This document shows, in pieces, positions 1 to 8,859 of a DNA stretch of 64,000 bases. Origin of the DNA: Clostridiales bacterium (lineage in GTDB: Bacteria > Acidobacteriota > Aminicenantia > Aminicenantales > UBA8522); NCBI GenBank assembly GCA_029907205.1, contig JARYMI010000014.1, positions 1 to 64,000 of the forward strand, written 5' to 3'. How positions within the stretch are numbered: the first letter of the stretch is position 1; each line of letters opens with the position of its first letter. The position numbers were made by a program, and so were the translations under genes. The notes beneath the pieces were generated by a model that searched no databases, had not been told where the DNA came from, and saw nothing but the letters and a program-made list of their open reading frames with translations.

Positions 1-2
1 TT

Positions 3-2000
3 CTTAACAATATTGGCACAGTTTATTCATATCTGCGGGATAATTCCAAATCTTTGAGTTTTTTTCAATCTGCCCTAAAAAAAGCTAAAGAGACTAACAA
101 GATCGAGGAAACGAGCATAATCCTTACAAATATTGGCATTGTCTATTCCCAACTGGGCAACTATGAAGAATCAACAAAGTATTACCAGAAAGCAATTGAC
201 TTGGCCCTGAAAATCAAGGGAGGAAAGATTCTCTGGGAAGCTTATCTCGAGATTGCCAACGCTTTTAAGCATCAGGGCAATTACATCGCTGCCCTTGACA
301 ACTACAGAAAATCCATTTCAGTCATAGAAAATATTCGCTCTGGAATCGACCTGGAGGAGTTGAAGGCGACCTTTCTTGGCTCGGACAGAAGAATCGAGTC
401 CTACCATAACATCATTGATCTTTTTATCAAACTCAATCAAAAAGAACTCGAAAAAAAATATATATCTGATGCTTTCCGTTATCTAGAAAGAGCTAAAGCG
501 CGTGCCTTCCTTGACAGCATAGAGATCTCAAAAATCAATTTAACAGAAGGAATTAACCAGAAACTCTTAAACCAGGAAACAGAGCTGATGAATGAAATAT
601 CGAAAATCCATACTAAGCTCTTGTTTCCCCAGATTACTCCCGAACAGAGGCTTGAAGCCAACTTTCAGCTAGGGAAATACGAAGAACAATTAGAATCTTT
701 AAAAAGAGAGATTAGAGCAGCGAGTTCTGCTTATGCTAACCTTCGTTATCCAAGGACAATTACCCTTGACGAGGCCCAGCAAAATATTCTCGATACGGAA
801 ACAGCCGTTTTTGCCTATACAATCGCAAAGGAAAATTCCTATGCTTTTGTAATCACTCAGAATGATCTGAAAATATTCCCCCTCCCCCGCCAAAAAGAGA
901 TTCAGAAACAAGTGCAGATGTATCTCATGGACCTTACTGATGTCGAAAACCAAGATTTTAACCTGGGGTACAGGCTTTTTAACGTTCTGGTGCAACCCGG
1001 TCTGGAAAAAATAAAGGTCAGCAAAATAGTTGTTGTTCCAGATGACATCCTCTATTTTCTTCCTTTTGAGACATTGCTCACGGCAGATAAAGGCAGAGAA
1101 TGGCTCGTCAAAAATTACAGCATTGCCTACGTTCCGTCTCTTTCAGTTCTTCGAGAGCTGATCGAGCGAAAGAGAATGAATGGTCAAAAACCTGCTAAGG
1201 ACATTCTGGCTCTTGGCGATCCCTCTTTTGGTGAAAACGAGGCCGAACCTGGCGAAGTTGAGGCAAACCCCGGCATTCCCGTTTTTTCCCCCAATTCAGA
1301 TTATAAGTTTATGAGGTTGAGATATAGCGGCTTAGAAACAGAAAAAATCGCCTCTCTGTTCAAGCCTCAAAAAAGGAATATCTTGTTGCGCGATCAGGCC
1401 TCTGAAGAAAACTTTAAGGAGCAACCGCTCTCTGATTATAGGATTATTCATCTCGCTACGCACGGGCTTATCGACGACAAAAAGCCCGGGCGTTCGGCTA
1501 TCATTTTTTCCCTGGACCGAGATCCGAAAGAGGACGGCTTTCTTCAAATGAGAGAAATCTTCAATTTAAAGCTCAATGCAGACCTTGTCACTCTTTCTGC
1601 GTGTCAAACCGGTCTCGGCCAGCTTATCAAAGGCGAGGGAATTGAAGGCTTGAGCAGAGCATTCTTCTATGCCGGTGCTTCCTCAGTCCTATTGACCTTG
1701 TGGGCAGTTAACGATCAGGCAAGTTATCAGCTCTTGGAGAGATTTTACTTCCACCTTCGTTCTTCCGAGTCCATCATGAGCGCCTTGCGAAAAGCTAAGC
1801 TCGAGATGATTCATTCAGGAACGCTGTCTCATCCTTACTACTGGGGCGGTTTTGTTGTCTCAGGCAAAGCTGATAGGATTATCTTTCACCGGACGCCATA
1901 CAAATGGATCGTCCTAACACTCTCTTTATGTGCAGGCTTGGCCATTCTTGTGCTGATAATAAACCGGGAAAGACAGAACATTCTCTCTTTCAAAGATTAG
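3..2000 (+). CDS. TPR-CHAT domain protein (5' end outside window)
   Basis: Caspase-HetF-associated-with-TPR (CHAT) protein. The reading frame is open to the first bases and the translated start already reads as a TPR helix (LNNIGTVYSYL), so the true start lies upstream; the first in-frame start-like codon, TTG at 54, is not a credible N-terminus. TPR repeats fill roughly the first 150 residues, a coiled-coil-like linker follows, then the CHAT peptidase domain. The presumed catalytic dyad is present: His in HLATHG (codon 1461-1463) and Cys in LSACQTG (codon 1602-1604). A hydrophobic helix near 1905-1965 (WIVLTLSLCAGLAILVLII) followed by a short basic tail suggests a C-terminal membrane anchor. 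It is paralogous to the CHAT protein at 4907-7900, and an ECF sigma/anti-sigma pair lies between them. Protease activity is inferred from the family. Confidence 0.9.
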   Translation, partial: LNNIGTVYSYLRDNSKSLSFFQSALKKAKETNKIEETSIILTNIGIVYSQLGNYEESTKYYQKAIDLALKIKGGKILWEAYLEIANAFKHQGNYIAALDNYRKSISVIENIRSGIDLEELKATFLGSDRRIESYHNIIDLFIKLNQKELEKKYISDAFRYLERAKARAFLDSIEISKINLTEGINQKLLNQETELMNEISKIHTKLLFPQITPEQRLEANFQLGKYEEQLESLKREIRAASSAYANLRYPRTITLDEAQQNILDTETAVFAYTIAKENSYAFVITQNDLKIFPLPRQKEIQKQVQMYLMDLTDVENQDFNLGYRLFNVLVQPGLEKIKVSKIVVVPDDILYFLPFETLLTADKGREWLVKNYSIAYVPSLSVLRELIERKRMNGQKPAKDILALGDPSFGENEAEPGEVEANPGIPVFSPNSDYKFMRLRYSGLETEKIASLFKPQKRNILLRDQASEENFKEQPLSDYRIIHLATHGLIDDKKPGRSAIIFSLDRDPKEDGFLQMREIFNLKLNADLVTLSACQTGLGQLIKGEGIEGLSRAFFYAGASSVLLTLWAVNDQASYQLLERFYFHLRSSESIMSALRKAKLEMIHSGTLSHPYYWGGFVVSGKADRIIFHRTPYKWIVLTLSLCAGLAILVLIINRERQNILSFKD

Positions 2001-2015
2001 ACGGCGACAAGGCTT

Positions 2016-3401
2016 TTAGCGAGTCATCCAAGATTGGTTCTTAAGGGTCAAGGCCGAGAACGGAACAATCCACCAAAGCAAAAAAGCTGTAATCATGGCA
2101 TAGGGAATACCATAGAGGAAAACCATGCTCTTATTAGTGCGTAAATAATAAAGCGAGAGGAAGAAGGACACAATCACAAGAAATGCAAGATGACGCAGGA
2201 TGAACATAGGATGGATGAAAAAAGAATAGGAAATGATGAAAACAGAAAAAACATGAAAGGGATGAAGGAGGTTCAGGAAGACGAAATCGAGAACAGGCAA
2301 AACTCGATGCTTCCTTCGATAACGAGAAAGCATGAATCTTGCAAACAGGATGGATTCACGGACGTAGCTTCGGGTCCAACGGATATACATCCGGTTCATT
2401 TGAAGAAACCTAGAAGGGACGCGTGTATAGACAACTGCATTCGATTGATATTTGGTAAAATAGCCGGCCCTTAGGATGTACGTCGTCAGCGCTCTGTCTT
2501 CTCCATGAAGACAGGGCGCATTCATGAATCTTTGATTGACCCATTCCTTGATAAAAGAATATAAGACATTTTTCCGGTAGGCGGCCAGGGCTCCTGGGCA
2601 GACAAAAACCGTTCCGTAGACGCTTTGATAAGCGCGGCCGAAATCAAATGAAATAGAGTACCGAATGGAAAGCATTCGCGTCAGAAAATTCTCTCTTTCA
2701 TTAAGAGCTGCAACCCTTCCGGCAACAGCACCAACGGAGTTATCTTTTATTAATGGTATGACAAGATTTTTTATGGCACTGCGTCCAATTTTACTATCAG
2801 TATCCACAGTAACGACGATATTTCCCCGTGACACTTTGAGGCCTGAGTAAAGGGCTTTCCTCTTACCCATGTTTTTCTTGAAATTGATGACTTTCAGCCT
2901 TTCTCCGTATCTTCTCTTTGCCCTCATCATATAATGAAAAGTCAGGTCGCTTGAGCCGTCGTTGATCGCAATGACTTCGAGCTTGTCGCCGGGATAATTT
3001 GAAGAAAAAATCGAGTCGATCGCCTTGCCTATTAATTCTTCTTCGTTGAGGGCAGGCATGATGACAGAGACATATGGCCATTCGACATTTTCGCCCATCT
3101 CGAGAGACTCAGGCTTGTATCGAAACCAGAGGATCGTCCGAAATATTATTCCCGACACGATTATAATAGTAGAAATTAATAAAGGATATGTCGAGACCCT
3201 CAGAAATGTCGTGCTCTGCAGGAATTCTGCCCAAAGATGGAAGATTCGAACCTTCAAGGCAATGATGATAACGAAAGCGCTGCCCATAATAATGAGAAAA
3301 ATAGCTACAGGATCAGCCTTTTCTTTAAGGAAAGGCAGGCTGTAAAGAAGACTCCTCGGTTGAGATTCTAGCTCGATGTCCTCGAAGGTCTTCTCCCACA
3401 T
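2016..3401 (-). CDS. membrane glycosyltransferase family 2 (HasA/NodC-like)
   Basis: Processive-type GT2 that probably polymerises or exports a polysaccharide at the inner membrane. Two hydrophobic segments (about residues 31-50 and 72-92) precede the cytosolic catalytic domain. That domain shows the nucleotide-binding start VSVIMPALNEEE, DTDS at 200-203 (DxD, UDP-sugar and metal binding), HGEDRALT at 299-306 (catalytic-base region) and QMNRMYIRW at 334-342, which corresponds to the Q/RxxRW motif of hyaluronan, chitin and cellulose synthases. Three or four further membrane helices form the C-terminus. The product sugar cannot be deduced. It is convergent with the CHAT gene ending at 2000 and divergent from the sigma gene at 3664, so the 262-base gap upstream may carry both promoters. 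Confidence 0.88.
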   Translation of the reverse strand: MWEKTFEDIELESQPRSLLYSLPFLKEKADPVAIFLIIMGSAFVIIIALKVRIFHLWAEFLQSTTFLRVSTYPLLISTIIIVSGIIFRTILWFRYKPESLEMGENVEWPYVSVIMPALNEEELIGKAIDSIFSSNYPGDKLEVIAINDGSSDLTFHYMMRAKRRYGERLKVINFKKNMGKRKALYSGLKVSRGNIVVTVDTDSKIGRSAIKNLVIPLIKDNSVGAVAGRVAALNERENFLTRMLSIRYSISFDFGRAYQSVYGTVFVCPGALAAYRKNVLYSFIKEWVNQRFMNAPCLHGEDRALTTYILRAGYFTKYQSNAVVYTRVPSRFLQMNRMYIRWTRSYVRESILFARFMLSRYRRKHRVLPVLDFVFLNLLHPFHVFSVFIISYSFFIHPMFILRHLAFLVIVSFFLSLYYLRTNKSMVFLYGIPYAMITAFLLWWIVPFSALTLKNQSWMTR

Positions 3402-3663
3402 GCGCGTTCTCTTTTATTTATGGCAAAATCTTAGCTTTATCAAGCTTACAGAGATAGGACAAGTATCGTTTATCGTTTCGACATGTTAATCAATAGATGC
3501 TAAAAAGTCAAGGCATTCAAGGCATTTTTACATGCCTATCCTAGCCAAATTCTGAGCCGTTCTCATGCCTCTCAAAACTTATGTTGAATTTCCGGTTTAG
3601 AAATTTTTTTCATGAAGTGAGAAAAATGCCAATGAAACTCGCTCTATATATATACAGAATAAA
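3402..3663. promoter_or_regulatory. divergent intergenic region with repeats upstream of ECF sigma gene
   Basis: Gap of 262 bases between divergently transcribed genes. It carries a tandem 9-base repeat (caaggcatt at 3509-3517 and 3518-3526). The second copy can pair with atgcct at 3532-3537 in a 6-bp stem with a 6-base loop. No convincing sigma-70 promoter faces the sigma gene, which would fit ECF-dependent autoregulation; that is inference. Confidence 0.35.
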
Positions 3664-4212
3664 ATGGATTGGAATAAAAAGAAGGAACAGGAACTTGAAC
3701 TGATTCTTAACAATTTTTCGCGTCTGATCAAAATACACGTTCAAAAATTCGACCCCCAGAGATTCGGTCTCGACCCCGACGATATCACCCAGGATATAAA
3801 AATAAAAATTTGGAAGATCCTCCATAATGAGAAAGAAATACAAAATTATCCGTCCTATATAAGGAAGATTGTCAATTCATCCGTGATAGATTTACTCAGA
3901 AAATGGAAACGCGAAGAGGCCGTCCTTTCCGCTGAAAAGAAGAAAAAAGTGGCCGAGACAAAGAACGGCTATTCGGACTGCGCTGGCAATGGAGACTATT
4001 TGAAAGAATATGTTATCGAAGCCATGAATTCTCTCATCGAATCAAGGCGGAGAGTGGTCAGGCTTCACCTCCTGGGAATGAATATTGAAGAGATTTCTGC
4101 GTTTTATTGTTGGAGCCAAAACAAAACAAGGAACTTGTTGTATAGAGGATTGAAAGACATAAAAAAAATTCTTAAGAAAAAGGACATTCATTATGAAAAT
4201 AAATGGGGATAA
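3664..4212 (+). CDS. ECF-type RNA polymerase sigma factor
   Basis: Sigma-70 family protein of 182 residues. An N-terminal region 2 carries LDPDDITQDIKIKIWKIL and a -10-binding helix (YIRKIVNSSVIDLLRKWKRE). A linker leads to a C-terminal region 4 helix-turn-helix (IEEISAFYCWSQNKTRNLLYRGLKDIKKIL). Length and two-domain layout fit an ECF (group 4) sigma. Its stop overlaps the start of the next gene by 20 bases, so the two are probably translationally coupled, as expected for a sigma/anti-sigma pair. TPR-CHAT genes lie on both sides. The regulon cannot be read from this window. Confidence 0.88.
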   Translation: MDWNKKKEQELELILNNFSRLIKIHVQKFDPQRFGLDPDDITQDIKIKIWKILHNEKEIQNYPSYIRKIVNSSVIDLLRKWKREEAVLSAEKKKKVAETKNGYSDCAGNGDYLKEYVIEAMNSLIESRRRVVRLHLLGMNIEEISAFYCWSQNKTRNLLYRGLKDIKKILKKKDIHYENKWG

Positions 4213-4906
4213 TCTTAAGGATATCTATAAATCCTATGTTCTGACGAGGACTCCCCCAATGGGGCAAGCCTGTCCCTCTTCAGAGGAAATATCAAATCTC
4301 TTTAGTGAGCCTGGACTAAAAACAGAGAAAGAAAAAATAATTGACCATATAACAAACTGCTCATTCTGCACCCAAGAATTCTTCGTCTTACTTCAATTAT
4401 GGCGCCAGGAAAAGAAGCTCGCAGAGGAAATCAAGCGACTTCTTAAGAACGAAGATGAACAGAGCCCTGTTCCTAAAATGGAGAAGACGCCAAGATTTGC
4501 CTTGGCCTGGAAATTTGTTCTAGCCTCGGTCATTGTCGTTGCTCTGGCTGGAACAATTCTTTTGATCACAAGTGGGCTTATTTTCGACACGAAAACTGAA
4601 AAAAGAGGGGCCAGGCCAGAAAAAATCAGCCTCCTTGAGCCTCACTCTAATCGTGCTTCGGAGACCCCATTGGTGTTCAGGTGGAACGAAATAGCAGGGA
4701 GGGATTACTTTGTTATCGAAATCTTCGACGAATCCCTGTCTCCCCTGTGGAAAAGCGCCCAGGTCTTCGAAACTTTTTATTGGCTTCCCGCGGACGTCGA
4801 AAAACAGATGCACAGAGGTAGATCGTATTTCTGGATGATTACCGTTTTTTTCACCAATGGCCTGACACGCGAATCTCATTTGGAGGAGTTCAGAATAGCT
4901 GATTAA
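4193..4906 (+). CDS. membrane-anchored zinc-finger (zf-HC2-like) anti-sigma factor
   Basis: Probable anti-sigma factor for the overlapping ECF gene. Residues 52-59 read HITNCSFC, the H-x3-C-x2-C pattern of anti-sigma zinc fingers. A single membrane helix spans about residues 106-131 (WKFVLASVIVVALAGTILLI). About 105 residues follow and should be extracytoplasmic; they look beta-rich (FRWNEIAGRDYFVIEIFD, FYWLP, SYFWMITVFF) and resemble a fibronectin-like sensor domain. The gene ends at 4906, directly against the stop of the convergent CHAT gene at 4907, with no intergenic base. The topology (finger inside, sensor outside) and coupling to the sigma gene support the role. Sigma binding itself is inferred. 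Confidence 0.75.
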   Translation: MKINGDNLKDIYKSYVLTRTPPMGQACPSSEEISNLFSEPGLKTEKEKIIDHITNCSFCTQEFFVLLQLWRQEKKLAEEIKRLLKNEDEQSPVPKMEKTPRFALAWKFVLASVIVVALAGTILLITSGLIFDTKTEKRGARPEKISLLEPHSNRASETPLVFRWNEIAGRDYFVIEIFDESLSPLWKSAQVFETFYWLPADVEKQMHRGRSYFWMITVFFTNGLTRESHLEEFRIAD

Positions 4907-7900
4907 CTAATGGAAACTGAGCTTAGAATGATGGTCGCCGTTCAATATAAAGGCTGCCCAAAAAAACGGATGAGAGAATTCTGACCTGATCATTCTGATT
5001 TTGGCCAGGCGGAGCGCATTGGCCTTGTCATTTCCTGCCTTTAAAAATTGATAGAAATATCTCATAAAATCCGCTGTCGACTTATCATTGACCTTCCACA
5101 GGGTAGATAGCGTAGACTGGGTTCCGGCATAGAAAAAAACTCTGGGCAGCCCGAAAATTCCCTCGCCGTTTTCAAGCCTACCTCTTCCTGTTTGACAGGC
5201 AGAAAGGACTGCGAGACTTGCATTCAACTTAAGATTGTGTATCTCCCGCACCTGAAGAAATCCATCCTCTTCTGTGTTATCGTCAAGGGTCAAGACGAGA
5301 GCCGACCGAGAGGACGCTTTCTCATCTAAAAGCCCGTGACAAGCAAAATGGACAATTTGATAACCGGCTAAAGAAGCCTTTTTTACGACTTCTTCTTTGG
5401 CCTCAGCCCCAATAAAGATATCAATTTTGTTTTTAGGAAAATAACGAGAAATTTGCTTTACCTCTTTTTTGCTAAACGGGAGTGGTGAAAAATCAAAGCC
5501 CTTGTTCAGATAAACCTCACGCAATGCTTCCTCATAGATTTTAAGGTTCTTCTTTTTCGAGGAAAGCTGAAAAGAATAGACTGGATTCCCCATTGCCAGC
5601 AATAATCTTGAATACTCCCTGGTTTTTCCTCTATTGATTAGATATGCCAGGGATGAAGCAGATGGGACATAAGATACTCTATAGGACTCGATAAGATATC
5701 TCGAATCTGACGTTCTTTCTCCCTGAGCAGGAATGAGGGTCTCAAACGGTAGATAATAAAGAACTCCATCGGGAACAATCACTAAGTGTTCGACGGAGAA
5801 ACGGAAATATTCCTCAAAGGGAAAAAGGATATTTTTATAGAGTCGCTTTGCTGCCAGGATACCTCTAAAACTTCCTGAAGGAGGCGTTGATATCATTTTT
5901 AGATACGCCCTCAAGGAATCCTCGATGGCCTTCTGTGGCGGTAGCTCCTTGATCACGAAATCTTTTTTTGTAATAAGAAGTGCATACGACTTTTTTCTTC
6001 CCAGGAAGAATTCTAAGATGGCCGTTTTTTCATCCAGAACATCCTTCTGAACACCCTCAAGTGAAATGACGTCGAGAGAAGAAAAAGTATCATTCTCAGG
6101 CTTTGCAGACTTCATCTTATTGAGAAGGCAAAAATACTCATCCTCTTCTTTTTCCAGCCTCTGCAACAACTCCTGGCTTGTTATTTCTGAAAGAGCAGGT
6201 TTTGTCAGTTGTGAGATTGTCTTTGAGATTTTTTTCGAGATTTCGTCCTGTTTTTTCTTGAGTCCCGCATCATCTTCCCCTGGAGAATTGGCCTCCGACT
6301 CTTTCAAACTTTCCATGAACGCCCTGGCTTTCGATTTTTCTATAGCCTGAAATATGCTCTCATAATACCTGCCCGCAGGTTCATCATGCGCTAATTTATA
6401 TAAAAGGTTTAGGAGCGATTCATAGGCTTCAACCTTATCCCGGGCAAAACCGGCCTTGTGATCATCCAGAGCAAGACCGCTTCTTACGGCATCAATGACA
6501 TCGACAGCCATCTTATAATAGGTCAAGGCAAGTCGGAACTGTTTTCTTTCTTCAAGACACTGCCCCAAGCCACAATAGGTCTCCCAGAGGAAATCATAAT
6601 TATCTGCCAGCAACGCCACATCAAGAGACTTTTGAAAGTATCTCTGAGCTTCCTCGGAATTTCCTAAATCCAAGTAAATGCGGCCAATGTTGTTGCAGAT
6701 ATTACAAAATTCGCTATGGGCGTTTATTTTTTTAGAATTTTGTAGGGCTAAGTTTAGATACTCTAGTGACACAGAATAGCTTCCCAATCTTTGATAGACG
6801 AGCCCAATATTGTTTAAAACATACACAGATAATAAAGAATATTTTTGTTTAACCGATAATTCGAGCGACATTGAATAATAATGCAGTGCATCAAAAAATA
6901 ACTTTTTATCATTCAAGATATCTGCTTTTTTTCGGACGATCTCTCCAATATTATTTAAATCCATCGAAATCCCGTGATCGTTCTGTAGGATTGTGTCTAA
7001 TTTTAAAGCTTCCTTCAGGTAAGATAATGATTTATCATAATCACCGACATCTCTGTATACGACCCCAAGATTATTCAGGCAGGATGATTTATCAATTCCT
7101 ATTTGATCGGCTTCCTGAGTAATCATCAGCGCTTCTTTGAAGTAAGCTATGGCCTTAGAGTATTTATTCGTTTTCCAATAATAAACCCCGATATTATTCA
7201 GGCACCTTCCTTCTTCTAACCGATATCGGATGTCTCTGGCTATCTTCAATGCCTCTTCATTTAGCCGCGCGAACTCATGATGCCTACCGGAATAATTGAA
7301 ACTCATCTGTCTGAGACATTTCAATTCGTGCTCAACACTATTTATTCTCTTTGCCAAATTTATTGCCGCCTTAAAATAATGGATCGATTCATCATTATGA
7401 CCCGCCGAACGGAGTGCCTTGGCAATGGAATAGGCTTCATAAATTTGGATTGCCACCGAGCATTCGTTTTCTTTATCCTTCAACCTGAGATTTCGCGCAA
7501 GAATCAACGCCTCTTTATAATAGACAGAGGATTCCTCCATAAGACCCGAATTCCAGGAAAGAACTCCCAGATTTATAAGGCAGTCGACCTGTTTTCTCTG
7601 ATCTTGCGTTTTCTTAGCTAGTTCAAGTGCCTTCTTAAAGAGTTGAATAGACTGGGCGAAATCTCCTTCATAACGCCGTGCCTTTCCGTCAGCGATCGCC
7701 TTCTCTAGCACCTTTCTGGAATCTGAAGAATAGGCCTCGAGGGCTAGAGAACTCTTGGTTTCAAAGAGAATGAATCCAAAGAGAATCACAACAAAAAATT
7801 TTTGAGCGCCCCTGAGAATCGATGCTTCCTTTCTATCTTTTTTTTGATGGCGAAAAATATAGTATGAAATCTCTGCCATTGTCAACGACTCAAAATACAT
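4907..7900 (-). CDS. TPR-CHAT domain protein with N-terminal export signal
   Basis: 997-residue CHAT protein. A basic stretch and a hydrophobic core (FFVVILFGFILF, residues 35-46) ending SLALEA look like a signal peptide or anchor, so the body is probably periplasmic. About ten TPR units (recurrent NNIG, YY.EAL, G motifs) cover residues 60-470, a coiled-coil-like linker follows, and the CHAT domain occupies roughly 690-990. Catalytic candidates are His855 (HFACHG) and Cys902 (LSACQTG). The start is uncertain: ATG at 7900 has only 'aagga' immediately before it, and an in-frame ATG at 7879 is an alternative. It shares domain order and C-terminal motifs with the CHAT protein ending at 2000, so the pair are paralogues around the sigma/anti-sigma genes. 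Confidence 0.9.
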   Translation of the reverse strand: MYFESLTMAEISYYIFRHQKKDRKEASILRGAQKFFVVILFGFILFETKSSLALEAYSSDSRKVLEKAIADGKARRYEGDFAQSIQLFKKALELAKKTQDQRKQVDCLINLGVLSWNSGLMEESSVYYKEALILARNLRLKDKENECSVAIQIYEAYSIAKALRSAGHNDESIHYFKAAINLAKRINSVEHELKCLRQMSFNYSGRHHEFARLNEEALKIARDIRYRLEEGRCLNNIGVYYWKTNKYSKAIAYFKEALMITQEADQIGIDKSSCLNNLGVVYRDVGDYDKSLSYLKEALKLDTILQNDHGISMDLNNIGEIVRKKADILNDKKLFFDALHYYSMSLELSVKQKYSLLSVYVLNNIGLVYQRLGSYSVSLEYLNLALQNSKKINAHSEFCNICNNIGRIYLDLGNSEEAQRYFQKSLDVALLADNYDFLWETYCGLGQCLEERKQFRLALTYYKMAVDVIDAVRSGLALDDHKAGFARDKVEAYESLLNLLYKLAHDEPAGRYYESIFQAIEKSKARAFMESLKESEANSPGEDDAGLKKKQDEISKKISKTISQLTKPALSEITSQELLQRLEKEEDEYFCLLNKMKSAKPENDTFSSLDVISLEGVQKDVLDEKTAILEFFLGRKKSYALLITKKDFVIKELPPQKAIEDSLRAYLKMISTPPSGSFRGILAAKRLYKNILFPFEEYFRFSVEHLVIVPDGVLYYLPFETLIPAQGERTSDSRYLIESYRVSYVPSASSLAYLINRGKTREYSRLLLAMGNPVYSFQLSSKKKNLKIYEEALREVYLNKGFDFSPLPFSKKEVKQISRYFPKNKIDIFIGAEAKEEVVKKASLAGYQIVHFACHGLLDEKASSRSALVLTLDDNTEEDGFLQVREIHNLKLNASLAVLSACQTGRGRLENGEGIFGLPRVFFYAGTQSTLSTLWKVNDKSTADFMRYFYQFLKAGNDKANALRLAKIRMIRSEFSHPFFWAAFILNGDHHSKLSFH

Positions 7901-7950
7901 TCCTTTGATTAACGCGAAGAATTTGAACTGGGCAATGTGGGCGATCTGAT

Positions 7951-7978
7951 TGACATTTCTGCCTCATCATATATTATT
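7951..7978 (+). promoter_or_regulatory. candidate sigma-70 promoter upstream of the peroxiredoxin-like gene
   Basis: TTGACA (7951-7956), a 16-base spacer, then TATTAT (7973-7978). It lies 139 bases upstream of the ATG at 8117, leaving a long leader. The same stretch (about 7907-8050) is an open frame without a start codon, so the match could be fortuitous. Confidence 0.4.
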
Positions 7979-8116
7979 AAGAAATTCGGTTTCATTGAAA
8001 CGATCGATATAAAGGACGCTCATCGGTGTCTATATTTTCTCAATCACAAGAGCTTTTTTTGAATCGCTCAATCTCGACCGCTTCCTGAAACATAGACAAC
8101 CCATAAAGGAGGAAAC

Positions 8117-8857
8117 ATGACACGTAGAACTAGCAAAGCCCTCGGCCTCACCTTTTATCTAACCTTCGCCTTTAGTCTTATCTCTGCTTCGTTGCCGGCT
8201 TTCTCGCAGGAGCAGGAAATCCGGCCGGTAACTCTGGGCGAACCCATGCCTGATTTCACCCTGCCCATCTATCAGGGAGGGGAAATCACTCTTTCCAGCT
8301 TAAGAGGTAAGAATGTGCTGCTCATTTTCCCCCGGGGATACGCGGCAGAAGGACGTTGGTGCACGGTCTGTCATTATAAGTATGCTGAACTCCTGGATTT
8401 TGAGAAAAATGAAGAACTTAGAAAAAACTTCGACCTTGAAATCCTCTATGTCCTTCCCTATCCCAAAGACGTTATCAGCCAGTGGCTCGAGGTTTTGCCC
8501 GACCAGTTGGAAAAAATCAAAGGCTGGAAATATCCGGCTCAGCCAGAAAGCCTCGACGAACAGGGAAAGATCCGGATGGAGCGCTCCAGGAAGGGCTTCC
8601 CTAAGGACTTAAGCCTGGAAAAGGGGCAGAAACCAGCGCCCTTCCCCATTCTGATAGACGAACAAAGGAAAGTGACAAAGGGCCTGGGCATTTTTGCCAC
8701 CGAATGGAGCGGGAGCAAAGCGGACCAGGCTATTCCCAGTGTCTTCATCTTAGACAAAAAGGGCATCGTCCAGTTCAAATACATCGGCCAGAACACCTGG
8801 GACAGGCCGAGCTACGAGTATTTGACTAAAATTCTGGAGATGATCGCTGACCTATAA
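8117..8857 (+). CDS. secreted thioredoxin-fold (AhpC/TSA, redoxin-like) protein
   Basis: Thiol-disulphide or peroxide-handling protein of the thioredoxin superfamily, probably periplasmic. A signal peptide covers about residues 1-30 (hydrophobic LTFYLTFAFSLISASLPAFS, cleavage near FSQ). The AhpC-like start GEPMPDFTLP follows, then LRGKNVLLIFPRG and a vicinal pair C82-x2-C85 (WCTVC). PSVFILDKKGIVQFKYIG near the C-terminus is the usual redoxin strand pair. An insertion of about 50 residues before that strand (KYPAQPESLD...) is longer than in simple peroxiredoxins. A strong ribosome site (aaaggagg, 8105-8112) fixes the ATG at 8117. It converges on the unknown gene ending at 8860. Confidence 0.82.
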   Translation: MTRRTSKALGLTFYLTFAFSLISASLPAFSQEQEIRPVTLGEPMPDFTLPIYQGGEITLSSLRGKNVLLIFPRGYAAEGRWCTVCHYKYAELLDFEKNEELRKNFDLEILYVLPYPKDVISQWLEVLPDQLEKIKGWKYPAQPESLDEQGKIRMERSRKGFPKDLSLEKGQKPAPFPILIDEQRKVTKGLGIFATEWSGSKADQAIPSVFILDKKGIVQFKYIGQNTWDRPSYEYLTKILEMIADL

Positions 8858-8859
8858 GC

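Noticed and set aside
1-8000. CHAT locus as a type III-E CRISPR (Craspase) system
   Set aside because: No gRAMP/Cas7-11 gene, Cas1 or repeats are present; only the protease-sigma theme is shared.
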